From Janibacter limosus NBRC 16128 (GTDB lineage Bacteria > Actinomycetota > Actinomycetes > Actinomycetales > Dermatophilaceae): a DNA stretch of 64,000 nucleotides. Each line of letters starts with the position of its first letter. The stretch's first letter is position 1. The translations under genes and the position numbers were made by a program. Location of the stretch: assembly GCF_001570985.1 (NCBI RefSeq), contig NZ_BCSS01000001.1:114061-178060 (forward strand), read 5' to 3'. The notes beneath the pieces are model-generated. The model was given only the letters and a program-made list of their open reading frames with translations. It searched no databases and had not been told where the DNA came from. Positions 45,399-56,442 of this stretch are shown in pieces.

Positions 45399-46034
45399 TC
45401 AGGCGCCGCGCAGGCGCGCCAGCTGCGGCACGAGTGGTGTCAGGACCTTGACCAGACCCATCGCACCGGACTCCGGGTCGTGGCGAACCGCCCGGATCCC
45501 CACGGACTGCGCCGCAGTGACATTGCTCTGGAGATCATCGACGAAGCCGACCTGCTCGGGCGGCAGGTCCAGGTCCTCGAGGATGTGCTCGAAGAACGCC
45601 GGATCGGGCTTCATGGCACCGATCTCGCTGGAGTAGTACGAGCCGTCGACCAAGTCGTCGTAGCCGCGCACCTCACGCATGTGCTGCACCCGGTGGTCCT
45701 GCTGGTTGGTCGCCAGCATGCAGGGCACGCCGAGCTCGCGCACCGCGGTGAGCACGGCCACCGCCTCCGGGTCGAGGTCGAACTGCTCCCAGATGTCGAG
45801 CAGGTCCTCGACGGTGACCGGCACGTGGCCGCCGCCCTCTCCCTCCACGTGGAGCAGCTCCTCGAGCACGTCCCGCAGAGGTCTCTCCCCCCGCAGTGCC
45901 GGCAGCTCGGCCTCGAAAACCCGGCGAGCGAAGCCCGGCCGGACGGCACCGTCGAGGCGAGCACGCCAGTCGAAGCGTCCGTGCTGCAGGACCCCGTCGC
46001 AGTCCCACAGCAGCGTCTCGACCGGCGTGCTCAT
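45399..46034 (-). CDS. HAD-superfamily hydrolase
   Basis: 211 aa, subfamily I with helical cap. Motif I WDCDGVLQHG holds the nucleophile Asp11 and Asp13; motif II ATNQQDHR, motif III Lys in GAMKPDPAFFEH and motif IV GFVDDLQSNVTAA complete the active site. The cap is the four-helix type (FARRVFEAELPALRGERPLRDV). Substrate unknown; probably a small phosphate ester. Follows aspS with a 4-nt gap, so it is co-transcribed. Confidence 0.87.
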   Translation of the reverse strand: MSTPVETLLWDCDGVLQHGRFDWRARLDGAVRPGFARRVFEAELPALRGERPLRDVLEELLHVEGEGGGHVPVTVEDLLDIWEQFDLDPEAVAVLTAVRELGVPCMLATNQQDHRVQHMREVRGYDDLVDGSYYSSEIGAMKPDPAFFEHILEDLDLPPEQVGFVDDLQSNVTAAQSVGIRAVRHDPESGAMGLVKVLTPLVPQLARLRGA

Positions 46035-46038
46035 CGGG

Positions 46039-47844
46039 TCAGGATCCCGCCTGCTCCGCGTCCTCGTCCCGGCGCGGCTTCGAGTCGATGCCGGCCTCCT
46101 TGCGCTGCTCCGGGGTGATCGGGGCGGGCGCGTCGGTCAGGGCGTCGTACCCGCCGCCGGACTTGGGGAAGGCGATGACATCGCGGATCGAGTCAGCCCC
46201 GAGGAGCAGCATGCAGATGCGGTCCCAACCGAAGGCGATGCCGCCGTGCGGCGGAGCGCCGAACTTGAAGGCCTCGAGGAGGAAGCCGAACTTCTCCTGC
46301 GCGGACTGCTCGTCCAGACCCATCACCGCGAAGACCCGCTCCTGCACGTCCTTGCGGTGGATACGGATCGACCCTCCGCCGATCTCGTTGCCATTGCAGA
46401 CGAGGTCGTAGGCGTAGGCCAGTGCCGGCCCGGGGTCGGTGTCGAAGCTGTCGAGGAACTCGGGCTTGGGGCTGGTGAAGGCGTGGTGGACCGCGGTCCA
46501 CGCACCGCCACCGACGGCCACGTCGCCTGCGGCGACGGCGTCACCAGCCGGCTCGAAGAGCGGGGCGTCGACGACCCAGAGGAAGGACCAGGCACTCTCG
46601 TCGATGAGCTCGCACCGCTTGGCGATCTCCTGACGGGCGGCGCCGAGCAGGGCACGGGCGGCCTTGGGCTTGTCCGCGGCGAAGAAGATGCAGTCACCCG
46701 GCTGGGCACCGACGTGCGCGGCCAGGTCGGCCTTCTCCTCGTCGGAGATGTTCTTGGCGACGGGGCCGCCGAGCTCGCCGTCCTCGCCGACCGTGACATA
46801 GGCCAGGCCCTTGGCGCCGCGCTGCTTGGCCCACTCCTGCCAGGCGTCGAACTGGCGGCGCGGCTGGCTGGCACCACCGGGCATGACGACGGCACCGACG
46901 TAGTCGTTCTTGAAGACACGGAAGGGGGTGTCGGCGAAGTACTGCGTGCAGTCGACGAGCTCGACGCCGAAGCGCAGGTCCGGCTTGTCGGAGCCGAAGC
47001 GCTCCATCGCCTCCGCATAGGTCATCCGCTGGAAGGGAGCCTCCAGCTCGACACCGATGGTGCCCCAGACGGCCTTGGCGATCGCCTCGCCGAGCTCGAT
47101 GACATCGTCCTGCTCGACGAAGGACATCTCGATGTCGAGCTGGGTGAACTCCGGCTGACGGTCGGCGCGGAAGTCCTCGTCGCGGTAGCAGCGCGCGATC
47201 TGGTAGTAGCGCTCCATGCCGGCGACCATGAGCAGCTGCTTGAAGAGCTGCGGGCTCTGCGGCAGGGCGTACCACTCACCCGGCGCCAGTCGCGCGGGCA
47301 CGAGGAAGTCACGCGCGCCCTCGGGCGTGGAGCGCGTGAGGGTCGGCGTCTCGATCTCGACGAAGTCGCGGTCCGCGAGCACGGAGCGGGCGGCGGCGTT
47401 GACCTTGCTGCGCAGGCGCAGGCCGGCGCCGGCGCTGGTGGCGCCCGGGCGGCGCAGGTCGAGGTAGCGGTGCTTCAGTCGCGCCTCCTCGCCGACGCTG
47501 ACACGCTCGTCGATCTGGAAGGGCAGCGGGTCGGCCGTGCTCAACACCTCGATGGTGGTGGCGACGACGTCGATCTCACCGGTCGGCAGCTCGGGGTTGA
47601 TGTCCTTGGGGTCGCGCGGGGTGACCTCACCGATGACCTTGACGACGTACTCGTTGCGCAGGTCGTGCGCCGCGCCGGTCAGGACCTCGTCACGCGCGAC
47701 GACCTGGGCCACACCGGAGGCATCGCGCAGGTCGAGGAAGGCCACGCCGCCGTGATCACGTCGGCGTCCCACCCAGCCGGTGAGGGTGACGGTCTGGCCG
47801 GAGTGCTCGGCACGCAGGGTGCCGGCTTCGTGGGTGCGGAGCAC
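46039..47844 (-). CDS. aspS: Aspartyl-tRNA synthetase
   Basis: Charges tRNA with aspartate. 601 aa: N-terminal OB-fold anticodon-binding domain ([23 protein letters not shown]), class II catalytic domain with motif 2 [22 protein letters not shown] (read in two pieces) and motif 3 [16 protein letters not shown], and the bacterial GAD insertion around residues 290-410. Whether it also charges tRNA-Asn cannot be judged here. GTG 47844, with GGAAG 8 nt upstream and a TAGGAT -10 box at 47899-47904. Confidence 0.96.
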   Translation of the reverse strand: MLRTHEAGTLRAEHSGQTVTLTGWVGRRRDHGGVAFLDLRDASGVAQVVARDEVLTGAAHDLRNEYVVKVIGEVTPRDPKDINPELPTGEIDVVATTIEVLSTADPLPFQIDERVSVGEEARLKHRYLDLRRPGATSAGAGLRLRSKVNAAARSVLADRDFVEIETPTLTRSTPEGARDFLVPARLAPGEWYALPQSPQLFKQLLMVAGMERYYQIARCYRDEDFRADRQPEFTQLDIEMSFVEQDDVIELGEAIAKAVWGTIGVELEAPFQRMTYAEAMERFGSDKPDLRFGVELVDCTQYFADTPFRVFKNDYVGAVVMPGGASQPRRQFDAWQEWAKQRGAKGLAYVTVGEDGELGGPVAKNISDEEKADLAAHVGAQPGDCIFFAADKPKAARALLGAARQEIAKRCELIDESAWSFLWVVDAPLFEPAGDAVAAGDVAVGGGAWTAVHHAFTSPKPEFLDSFDTDPGPALAYAYDLVCNGNEIGGGSIRIHRKDVQERVFAVMGLDEQSAQEKFGFLLEAFKFGAPPHGGIAFGWDRICMLLLGADSIRDVIAFPKSGGGYDALTDAPAPITPEQRKEAGIDSKPRRDEDAEQAGS

Positions 47845-47898
47845 GGGGTGATCTTCCTTGTCCTTCGACAGCGCCCGGCGGGTCGCGCGGACGCCCCC

Positions 47899-47904
47899 AT
47901 CCTA
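47899..47904 (-). promoter_or_regulatory. Candidate aspS -10 box TAGGAT
   Basis: TAGGAT on the minus strand, about 55 nt before the aspS GTG, followed by a good GGAAG ribosome site. It lies in the 125-nt gap between the NUDIX stop and aspS, which contains no gene. Confidence 0.45.
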
Positions 47905-47969
47905 CGAAGAGCGGGCCCTCTCCCGCGAACGGGTTGTGGCACCGTGAGTTGCGCTCGGCAGCGGGCGAC

Positions 47970-48617
47970 TCACGACGAGGTCCGGCGCCCGGGGTGCGCC
48001 GGCCACGGGCTGTCCGCGGGACGCAGGGAGGACCACTCCCCTGCTCGCGCGGACCTGGCTGCCAGAGCGGCGATGATCAGGGTCGAGTTGTGCAGGTCTC
48101 CGGCCAGGACACCGGCAGCCACATCGTCGAGGGACACTCGCCGCTGCACGATGTGCGCCTCCTCCCCGTCGCGCTCGTGGCGCTCCGCATCGGGCACGGG
48201 TCGCAGTCCACGGGCCAGGTAGACCCGGATCGCCTCGTCCATGCCGCCCGGCGACGTGAAGTAGTCCACGAGCACGGCCCAGTGGTCCGCCGTGACATCC
48301 GCCTCCTCGAGGAGCTCCCGCTGCGCGGCCAGGAGCGGGTCCTCGCCCTCGATGTCGAGCAGGCCTGCCGGGATCTCCCACTCGTGGGCGGCGACAGGGT
48401 GGCGGTACTGCCGGATGAGCAGTGCATCTTCGTGCTCGTCCAGCGCGAGGACGGCGACAGCGCCCGGGTGGTCGACGACCTCCCGGACGAGGGTCTGCCC
48501 CTCGAGGTCGAAGGTGTCGCGCCGCACGTCCCAGACCGCGCCGTCGAAGACGACATCGCTCGAGGTCACAGAGGGGGTCACGAGCTCGTCGCGCAGCACA
48601 TCGGGTCCTGAGGTCAT
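47970..48617 (-). CDS. NUDIX hydrolase, ADP-ribose pyrophosphatase-like
   Basis: 215 aa. The beta-rich N-terminus (VVFDGAVWDVRRDTFDLEGQTLVREVVDHPGAV, read in pieces) is typical of ADP-ribose pyrophosphatases; the Nudix box is GLLDIEGEDPLLAAQRELLEEADV, carrying the catalytic REL-x-EEA. SPGGMDEAIRVYLARGL matches the ADPRase-specific region. It corresponds to the mycobacterial NUDIX gene next to pyrG (Rv1700). ATG 48617 is 7 nt behind a TACGAT box, so probably leaderless. Here an exported-protein gene separates it from pyrG. Confidence 0.9.
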   Translation of the reverse strand: MTSGPDVLRDELVTPSVTSSDVVFDGAVWDVRRDTFDLEGQTLVREVVDHPGAVAVLALDEHEDALLIRQYRHPVAAHEWEIPAGLLDIEGEDPLLAAQRELLEEADVTADHWAVLVDYFTSPGGMDEAIRVYLARGLRPVPDAERHERDGEEAHIVQRRVSLDDVAAGVLAGDLHNSTLIIAALAARSARAGEWSSLRPADSPWPAHPGRRTSS

Positions 48618-48624
48618 GCTGACG

Positions 48625-48630
48625 ATCGTA
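48625..48630 (-). promoter_or_regulatory. -10 box TACGAT of the NUDIX gene (leaderless start)
   Basis: TACGAT on the minus strand, then CGTCAGC and ATG 48617. It sits in the 73-nt divergent gap to the exported-protein gene. Confidence 0.5.
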
Positions 48631-48690
48631 CGGTCGAACACGCCGACGGCGTGGGCATGGTCCTGACGGGCGGGGGGCCGAGGGAGACCT

Positions 48691-50211
48691 ATGGTCGGCA
48701 GCATGGCACGTGCAGGGGTTTCAGGAGTTGCTGGTGGCACGCCCGGACGTCGTGCCGTCCTCGTCGGAGGTGCGGCCGTCCTCGGTGTGGCGGCAGGCGC
48801 AACCTGGCTGACGACCCAGACCGGGAGCAGCGGCCCCGGTGGCGTCCGGGTCGCCCCGCCGACCGGGCCGGTCATCGCGGCCGGCGACCCTGCGGCCAGC
48901 GCGCTCGCTGTCTCTCGCGAGCTCTTCGTCTCGGCCCCTGCCGCCGTCGTCGTGACGCCGACCCTCGAGGGCGACGAGCTCGATGCAGCGGGTGCCCTCG
49001 CGACACAGGCAGGCGTGCCCTGCCTCGTCGACGGCGACGGGTTGGCCCAGGAGCTCGACCGACTCGGGTGCGAGCGTCTGATCCGTCGGGGCCCGGGCAG
49101 CGAGGAGCCGGGGTGGAGCGAGGCGGTCACCGACCGTGACGAGGTGGATGACCTCCCGGCGTCCACCGTCGCGCCGCACCCTGTCATCGTGGCGACCTCC
49201 GACCCGGCCGCCCATGCTGCAGCTGTCGCGACCGTGCGCTCGGCCCTGGGTGCGGGCGACGCGGTCGACGTCCTGCGAGCAGACGACCCGCGTGCGGACC
49301 AGGTCGTCACGGCCGTGCGCGCTGACCCGCCACGACACCTCGTGGTCGTCGGCGACTCCCCCGCCCTGCCGAGCGCGTCATTGGCTGGCGCTGCGCTGAT
49401 GGCGACGACGGCGTCGGAGCTGCCGGGCGGCGGAGTCCTGCCCTTCCCCGGGAGACGGATGATCGCCCTGTACGGGCATCCCGGGGTTCCCGGGCTCGGA
49501 CTGCTGGGTGAGCAGGACGTCGACGCCGCGATCGAGCGTGCCGCAGACCTCGCGCGGGAGTACGACGACCTCGTCGAGGAGAGCGTGGTGCCCGCCTTCG
49601 AGATCATCGCGACGGTCGCCGACTCCGGCGCCGGATCAGATGGTGACTACTCCAGCGAGTCGGACCCGGAGACCTTGCGTGCCTGGGTCGACGCGGCCGG
49701 CAAGGCGGGCGTCTACGTCGTCCTCGACCTCCAGCCCGGACGATCCGACTTCCTCTCACAGGCCAAGCGCTACACGAGCCTGCTCACCGAGCCCCACGTG
49801 GGTCTCGCGCTCGATCCCGAGTGGCGCATCGGGCCGGACGAGAGGCCGCTGCAGCGCATCGGGCACGTCGAGGCCGACGAGGTCAACGAGGTCGCCACCT
49901 GGTTGGCGCAGCTGACCCGCGACCACGGACTGCCGCAAAAGGTCTTCACCCTCCACCAGTTCCAGCTGCAGATGCTGCGCGATCGTGACCGGATCCGCAC
50001 CGACCTTCCGGAGCTGGCCGTCGTGGTGCACGTCGACGGCCACGGCACCCCCGAGATGAAGCAGGAGACCTGGGCCGCGATCCGTCAGGACCTGCCCGAG
50101 GAGATGCGACTCGGCTGGAAGAACTTCATCGACGAGGACACCCCGACGCTCACACCTGAGGCGACGGTCCGGGATGTCGCGCCGGTCCCCTGGTTCGTCT
50201 CCTACCAGTGA
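48691..50211 (+). CDS. Exported protein of unknown function: cell-wall-binding-like plus barrel-like domain
   Basis: 506 aa. The N-terminus carries a twin-arginine-like signal (GRRAVLVGGAAVLGVAAGATWL, RR near residue 20). Residues about 55-235 contain two or three repeats of the type AAVVVTPTLEGDELDAAGAL ... GVPCLVDGDGLAQEL, reminiscent of the cell-wall-binding repeat 2 fold. The C-terminal half (GHPGVPGLGLLGEQD, VVPAFEIIATVAD, VYVVLDLQPG, VGLALDPEWRIG) reads like an alternating beta/alpha barrel and could be a glycoside-hydrolase-like domain. I cannot assign a reaction. ATG 48691 has GGGAG 4 nt upstream. It is the only plus-strand gene between aspS and the right end. Confidence 0.7.
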   Translation: MVGSMARAGVSGVAGGTPGRRAVLVGGAAVLGVAAGATWLTTQTGSSGPGGVRVAPPTGPVIAAGDPAASALAVSRELFVSAPAAVVVTPTLEGDELDAAGALATQAGVPCLVDGDGLAQELDRLGCERLIRRGPGSEEPGWSEAVTDRDEVDDLPASTVAPHPVIVATSDPAAHAAAVATVRSALGAGDAVDVLRADDPRADQVVTAVRADPPRHLVVVGDSPALPSASLAGAALMATTASELPGGGVLPFPGRRMIALYGHPGVPGLGLLGEQDVDAAIERAADLAREYDDLVEESVVPAFEIIATVADSGAGSDGDYSSESDPETLRAWVDAAGKAGVYVVLDLQPGRSDFLSQAKRYTSLLTEPHVGLALDPEWRIGPDERPLQRIGHVEADEVNEVATWLAQLTRDHGLPQKVFTLHQFQLQMLRDRDRIRTDLPELAVVVHVDGHGTPEMKQETWAAIRQDLPEEMRLGWKNFIDEDTPTLTPEATVRDVAPVPWFVSYQ

Positions 50212-50226
50212 CCCCCTCGACGCCCG

Positions 50227-51948
<1,722 letters not shown>

Positions 51949-51956
51949 GGGATTCC

Positions 51957-51962
51957 AATCTA
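51957..51962 (-). promoter_or_regulatory. -10 box TAGATT of pyrG (leaderless start)
   Basis: TAGATT on the minus strand, 8 nt before GTG 51948, in the 16-nt gap after the glycosyltransferase stop. CTP synthase therefore has its own start site at the end of the envelope cluster. Confidence 0.5.
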
Positions 51963-51964
51963 CG

Positions 51965-52996
51965 TCACGTTTGCACGGCTGAGTACCGCAGGGTCCATCG
52001 AGTGGCGTTCTCGTCGAGTCCGTCCCAGCCCCGAGCCCGCTCCCGGGCCCGCTCTGCGGCCTCTGCCGCACGTCGCGGATGCTCGAGCGTCGCCGCCACA
52101 GCGCGGGCGATCGGCCCCGCTGCCTCCGCCTGGGGACCGTCGACGAGCAGCCCCACGCCGTCCACGAGGTCGGGCAGTCCTCCGACGCGTCGGGCGACGA
52201 CCGGGGTACCGGCAGCCATCGCCTCCTGGACCACGAGTGCTCTGGCCTCCCACTCGCTGGGGACGACGAGGACGTCCGCCGCAAGGAGCCACGGCCGCAC
52301 GTCGCGGCTCTCCCCGACGAGGTGCAGCGCTCCCCGCTGCGACAGGTGGTCCTGCCCCGGCCCCACGAGGACCCACTGGCCGCGGGCCTGCTCGGCAGCC
52401 GCGGCGAGGACATCGATGCCCTTCTGCGGAGCGACCCGGGCGATCGTGAGCACGACGGGTTGGGCAGGTTCGAGGCCGTGCGCTGTCAGCACGTCGGTCC
52501 GCTGGGCACGCCGCCACGCGACCCGGTCCGTGGCGAGCAGGCCGGGCACCCGGGGCGAGGGCACCGGCGCCAGCTCGGCCCGACGTGCCCCGAGGGCCCG
52601 TGCATCGTCGACGAGGTCGCTGCTGGCTCCCGTGACGAGGTCCGCACGGCGGATGACCGCGCGTGCAGCCACCTCCCCGGCGAGGCGTCGCGGAGAGGCT
52701 CCCCGGCCACGGATGGGGTTGTGCAGGCTGATGACGAGGGCGGGCCCGCCCACCACCGTGGCGGCGACGAGCCCGGCCCGGAAGCCATGCGCGTGGACGA
52801 CATCAGCACCCCGGGCCAGGTCCTTGACCGCCCCAACGGTGAGCGGGGCCTCCCCCGGCAGGCCGAAGCGCGCCCGCGTGTCGGGGTCGGTCGCCACCTG
52901 CACCTCGTGGCCCGCTCGTGACAGCGATGCAGCGAGGTCGGCCACATGGGTGCCGATACCGCCAGCCGCACTGGCCAGGCAGAGCAGGATCCTCAT
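51965..52996 (-). CDS. Glycosyltransferase family 4 (GT-B fold)
   Basis: 343 aa. N-terminal Rossmann domain [20 protein letters not shown] with [15 protein letters not shown]-terminal donor domain with the GT4 signature [20 protein letters not shown] and the EX7E-type block [23 protein letters not shown]. Starts at ATG 52996, 7 nt past the murJ stop, on the same strand and presumably co-transcribed. Acceptor and sugar unknown; the neighbours (MurJ-like, MraY-like) suggest a lipid-linked or extracellular glycan. Confidence 0.88.
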   Translation of the reverse strand: MRILLCLASAAGGIGTHVADLAASLSRAGHEVQVATDPDTRARFGLPGEAPLTVGAVKDLARGADVVHAHGFRAGLVAATVVGGPALVISLHNPIRGRGASPRRLAGEVAARAVIRRADLVTGASSDLVDDARALGARRAELAPVPSPRVPGLLATDRVAWRRAQRTDVLTAHGLEPAQPVVLTIARVAPQKGIDVLAAAAEQARGQWVLVGPGQDHLSQRGALHLVGESRDVRPWLLAADVLVVPSEWEARALVVQEAMAAGTPVVARRVGGLPDLVDGVGLLVDGPQAEAAGPIARAVAATLEHPRRAAEAAERARERARGWDGLDENATRWTLRYSAVQT

Positions 52997-53003
52997 GACC
53001 TCA

Positions 53004-54611
53004 TCATCTCGCTCCCGCGGAGCGTCGCAGTCCGGGGACCCGGCCGCGCAGCGCGGGATCGAGGCGCAGTCCGACGAACAGCACGAGCACGGCGAGCACG
53101 AGCGCGACGAGGGCACCGACCGCGGTCGCAGGCACCGCCGACTCCGGCCAGTGGCCGCGCCCGAGAGCATGGACCGCAAGCCCCAGAGCCACCCCGGCGG
53201 CAGCGAGGAGCCCGACGCCTGGCACTCCGGACAGGGCTCCGCGTCCCCAGTCGGCCCGGACCCGCATCAGCAGACCGAGTGCGCCGATCGTCATGCCGAC
53301 GGTCGACGCGAGACCGAGGGTGACGAGCGTGCGGCGCGCCCCCGCCTCGTCCCCGAGCGCGAGGAGCGGGATGGCGGCCGCCACCAACCATCCGACGGCC
53401 ATGTGTGCCCCGGCCAGCAGTGGACGCCCGCGGGCGTAGAGCGCTCGCAGAGCGACGGCGCTCACACCGAAGGCGACCAGCCCGGGGGCCATCGCGATGA
53501 GGGCGACCGGCATGGCCTCCAGCGCACGCGCGCCCTCGCCGCCCCGGTCGATCTCGGCGAAGACCGCACCGATGGGTCCGGCCGCGGCCACGAGACCCGT
53601 GACGGCCGCGGCACAGAGGACGACGACGGCTCGCAGGGAGGCGGCCAGGGTCGATGCCGCCGCGTCCTGCTCGCGGCCGTCACCGGTGGCGCTGGCGGCG
53701 AGCACGGGAAAGACCGCCGTGGCCACCGGCACGGCGAGCACGGCGTAGGGCAGGAGGTAGAGGGCCTGGACGTAGTTCTGCACGACGAGGGCGCCGTCGC
53801 CGCCTGAGCGGTTGGCCACGGCGAGCGTGACGAGCACCGTCACCTGCTGCGCGAGGAGCGCCAGGACGCCGGCGCCGGCCAGCGACCGGGCTCGTGCCCC
53901 GATCTCCGGTGACAGGCGCCAGCGGGGACGCAGGCGGATCCCCGCCGCCGCAGCCACGACGAGGAGCGGCACCGACATGGCGATGACTCCCAGGGTCGTG
54001 CCGCCGCCGAGGAGCAGCCACTCTCGGGTGCCGACCTGCTCAGGCGCGGTGCCGGCAGGCACGGTGAGGGCCCAGATGATGTACGTGGCGATGACGACGA
54101 GGCTGGACAGCAGGGGCGCGAGCGCGGCGGCGACGAAGCGGCGGTGGGCCTGCAGCACCCCGGAGACGACGATGCCGACCCCGTAGAGGACCACCTGTGG
54201 GCTGAAGAGGATCAGGAGGCGTGTGCCGAGGTCCACGGCGCCGTCGACCTGGGCGTCGAGGTCACCGAGCAGCGCCCGACTGATGAGCGGGGCCGCGAGC
54301 GCGACGAGGCAGGCCAGGGGCACGAGCACGGCCAGGGCTCGGGTGAGCAGCGCTGAGGCGACCTCGTCGGGGCCCTCCGCGGCACGGGTGGCGATCCGGC
54401 TCGCCACGAGCGGGACGACGACCGCGGCGAGGATCCCCCCGGCTGCGATCTCGTACACGATGTTGGGCACGGTGTTGACGCTCTGGTAGACCGTGCCGAC
54501 GCCTTGGGCGCCGACGGCCCACGCAAAGACGATCCAGCGCAGGAAGCCGATGATGCGCGCGGCCACGGTGATCGCGGCGACGGTCCCCGCGTCGCGGGCG
54601 ACGCGACTCAC
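53004..54611 (-). CDS. MurJ/MviN-family lipid flippase
   Basis: 535 aa, about 14 transmembrane helices of the MOP superfamily. The N-terminal block VAAITVAARIIGFLRWIVFAW and NTVPNIVYEIAAGGILAAVVVPL are strongly MurJ-like, as is QNYVQALYLLPYAVLAVPVATA. Start GTG 54611 overlaps the MraY-like gene's stop (GTGA); ATG 54626 is possible. Actinobacteria usually have another MurJ homologue (MviN with a cytoplasmic pseudokinase domain) elsewhere, and this copy lacks that domain, so it is probably a paralogue with its own lipid-linked cargo. Confidence 0.85.
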   Translation of the reverse strand: MSRVARDAGTVAAITVAARIIGFLRWIVFAWAVGAQGVGTVYQSVNTVPNIVYEIAAGGILAAVVVPLVASRIATRAAEGPDEVASALLTRALAVLVPLACLVALAAPLISRALLGDLDAQVDGAVDLGTRLLILFSPQVVLYGVGIVVSGVLQAHRRFVAAALAPLLSSLVVIATYIIWALTVPAGTAPEQVGTREWLLLGGGTTLGVIAMSVPLLVVAAAAGIRLRPRWRLSPEIGARARSLAGAGVLALLAQQVTVLVTLAVANRSGGDGALVVQNYVQALYLLPYAVLAVPVATAVFPVLAASATGDGREQDAAASTLAASLRAVVVLCAAAVTGLVAAAGPIGAVFAEIDRGGEGARALEAMPVALIAMAPGLVAFGVSAVALRALYARGRPLLAGAHMAVGWLVAAAIPLLALGDEAGARRTLVTLGLASTVGMTIGALGLLMRVRADWGRGALSGVPGVGLLAAAGVALGLAVHALGRGHWPESAVPATAVGALVALVLAVLVLFVGLRLDPALRGRVPGLRRSAGAR

Positions 54612-55468
54612 TGGGGCCGACCCCATGCATCGATCTCACGCAGCACGGGAGTGGACTCGATGACGCGGGTGAAGCTCACCCGCTCCGAGACCAGGGTCAG
54701 TCCGGTGACGACCCCGGCCGCGACGAGGCGACCGCGCGGGTCCGTACCGCGCACCAAGGCCAGACCCAGGAGGGCCCCGAGGGCGTTGGCCCCGCAGTCG
54801 CCGAGCATCGACTCCCCCGCCAGGTCCTCCGGCAGGACACCGGCGGCACCGACGAGCGCCGCGGCGACGGGTCGGGAGCCGGCCGGTACGAGCAGCACGG
54901 CCCCCACCGCGGTGGTGACCTTGAGCGCCCGTCCGGGACGCAGGTCCAGGAGGTTGATGAGGTTGGCGCTCCCGGCGATGAGCACGGAGTCCACCACAGC
55001 CTGCCGAAGGCGCCGTCCTGAGGTGCGAGGAGCTCCAGCGACGAGCCACGAGGGGGGGCTCCCCTCCCCCTTCGTCGTCGATGCCGACTCCATGAGCGCG
55101 GCGACCATCGCCACCGCACCGAGCCCGCCGACCTTGAGCGCACCGGTCGTGATGCGGCCCGAGCGCAGCGCACCCAGGTGACCACGCAGTCCCTTGGTCG
55201 TCGAGTCCCCGGCGAGGTCGTCGACGCCGCCGAGGACGCCCGGCGCGAGGGTCACGAGCACCGCGGTGCTGCGAGGGGCTGGCCCGGCGAGCACCCCTGC
55301 GAGGGCGGCGCCCACCACGACGGGTCCCTCGAGGAGCGTGACCGGGCGACCGGCGTGGTTGGTGCGGGCCCATGGACGACTCAGGCCGTCCGGCAGGGCC
55401 CGGACGAGGGTGGTGAGTCCCCGCGCCGTGGCCAGCGTGATCGTGAGTGCCCTGGCCACGTCACTCAC
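54608..55468 (-). CDS. Reduced MraY/WecA-like phosphoglycosyltransferase
   Basis: 286 aa, shorter than MraY or WecA (about 340-360). Membrane protein with the catalytic motifs: Asp83-Asp84 in GGVDDLAGD, the NLINLLDLRPGRALK loop (169-183) and GDCGANALGALLG (223-235). It would transfer a sugar-1-phosphate to a polyprenyl phosphate. The LLDLRPGRA loop differs from housekeeping MraY (NLTDGLDGLA), so it is a distinct subfamily. ATG 55468 overlaps the mctB stop and the TGA overlaps murJ, so it is coupled both ways. Confidence 0.78.
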   Translation of the reverse strand: MSDVARALTITLATARGLTTLVRALPDGLSRPWARTNHAGRPVTLLEGPVVVGAALAGVLAGPAPRSTAVLVTLAPGVLGGVDDLAGDSTTKGLRGHLGALRSGRITTGALKVGGLGAVAMVAALMESASTTKGEGSPPSWLVAGAPRTSGRRLRQAVVDSVLIAGSANLINLLDLRPGRALKVTTAVGAVLLVPAGSRPVAAALVGAAGVLPEDLAGESMLGDCGANALGALLGLALVRGTDPRGRLVAAGVVTGLTLVSERVSFTRVIESTPVLREIDAWGRPQ

Positions 55469-56442
55469 TTCAGGACGGGAACCGGGCCGTCAGCGCTCTG
55501 CCCGAGGCCATAGTGGCCGGCATCGCCGTCGAGTTGTTGAACGAGGGCGAGCACGATGGCGGCTCTGCCCATCGGGATCGAGGGGACGTCGACGGTCGAG
55601 GCACCCTCGGCAAGGCTTCCGCGGGTCCGGGCCATCGTGAGTGGGGAGGCATCCCCCGTCCCGGCCTCGGCCTCTGCTGCCGCGAGCACCGTGGCCTCCG
55701 AGTGGGTCTGCAGGAGGTGCGTCAGGGCCACCCAGAACCCTGCGGTGCGCTCAGCCTCCCGGTCGATGCTGTCGCTCGGGCCGGACGACTCGGAGGGCAC
55801 CGGTCCCCCGACCACGACCAGCAGGTCCGCGCTGGGCGGCGCCTCCTGCGGCCCCTCGATCAGCCCGGCCTCCCGCAGGTCCGTCCAGGCCTGGGTGCGC
55901 TGCGACGCGGACACGCTGCCGCCCTCCGGTGCGCCCTGGCCGGTGAGGATGATCGCGAGGGCCTGGTCCACGCGCTGCGCTCCGTCGGGCACGGCCGGGT
56001 CCACCCCGAGCTCCCGCAGCGCCGACTCGCCGGCCCCGCTGCGGGTGCTCGTGGCTGCATCACCGGTACGGGACCACTCGTCGGTCACCTCGACGGTGTC
56101 CCCCACGGTGGCACCCGCCTGCTCGAGCGTGTCGCGGATCGACGTCACGTCCTCGCCGTCGGCCTGTGGCAGTGACACCACGGTGACGCGACGGTCCGTG
56201 AGCCGACCGCCGACGACCGCGGCCAGGGTCTCCTCGTCGTAGGCGTCACGGCCCTCGATCTGGCGGCGTTGGTCGGTGCCCTCGGCGCGCAGGGCCTCCT
56301 TTTCCTGCCGGAGCTTGTTGACCTCGCCCGACAGCGTGCTGCCGATGTTGTCGTTGAGCGGTCCCGCACCGAGCACGATCCCGATCGACAGGGCGATGAG
56401 CACCGCTGCGAGGGAGACGAGGTGGTACCTGAAGTCGATCAC
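55465..56442 (-). CDS. mctB: Copper transporter MctB (outer-membrane/envelope channel family)
   Basis: 325 aa. N-terminal signature MIDFRYHLVSLAAVLIALSIGIVLGAGPL: a single membrane helix followed by a coiled-coil (EVNKLRQEKEALRAEG) and a mixed alpha/beta domain. In M. tuberculosis the homologue Rv1698 lowers copper inside the cell. Position between steA and the envelope genes, overlapping both by 4 nt, makes a role in the cell envelope rather than copper alone equally plausible. This host has no mycobacterial outer membrane as far as the gene content shows. Confidence 0.85.
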   Translation of the reverse strand: MIDFRYHLVSLAAVLIALSIGIVLGAGPLNDNIGSTLSGEVNKLRQEKEALRAEGTDQRRQIEGRDAYDEETLAAVVGGRLTDRRVTVVSLPQADGEDVTSIRDTLEQAGATVGDTVEVTDEWSRTGDAATSTRSGAGESALRELGVDPAVPDGAQRVDQALAIILTGQGAPEGGSVSASQRTQAWTDLREAGLIEGPQEAPPSADLLVVVGGPVPSESSGPSDSIDREAERTAGFWVALTHLLQTHSEATVLAAAEAEAGTGDASPLTMARTRGSLAEGASTVDVPSIPMGRAAIVLALVQQLDGDAGHYGLGQSADGPVPVLK

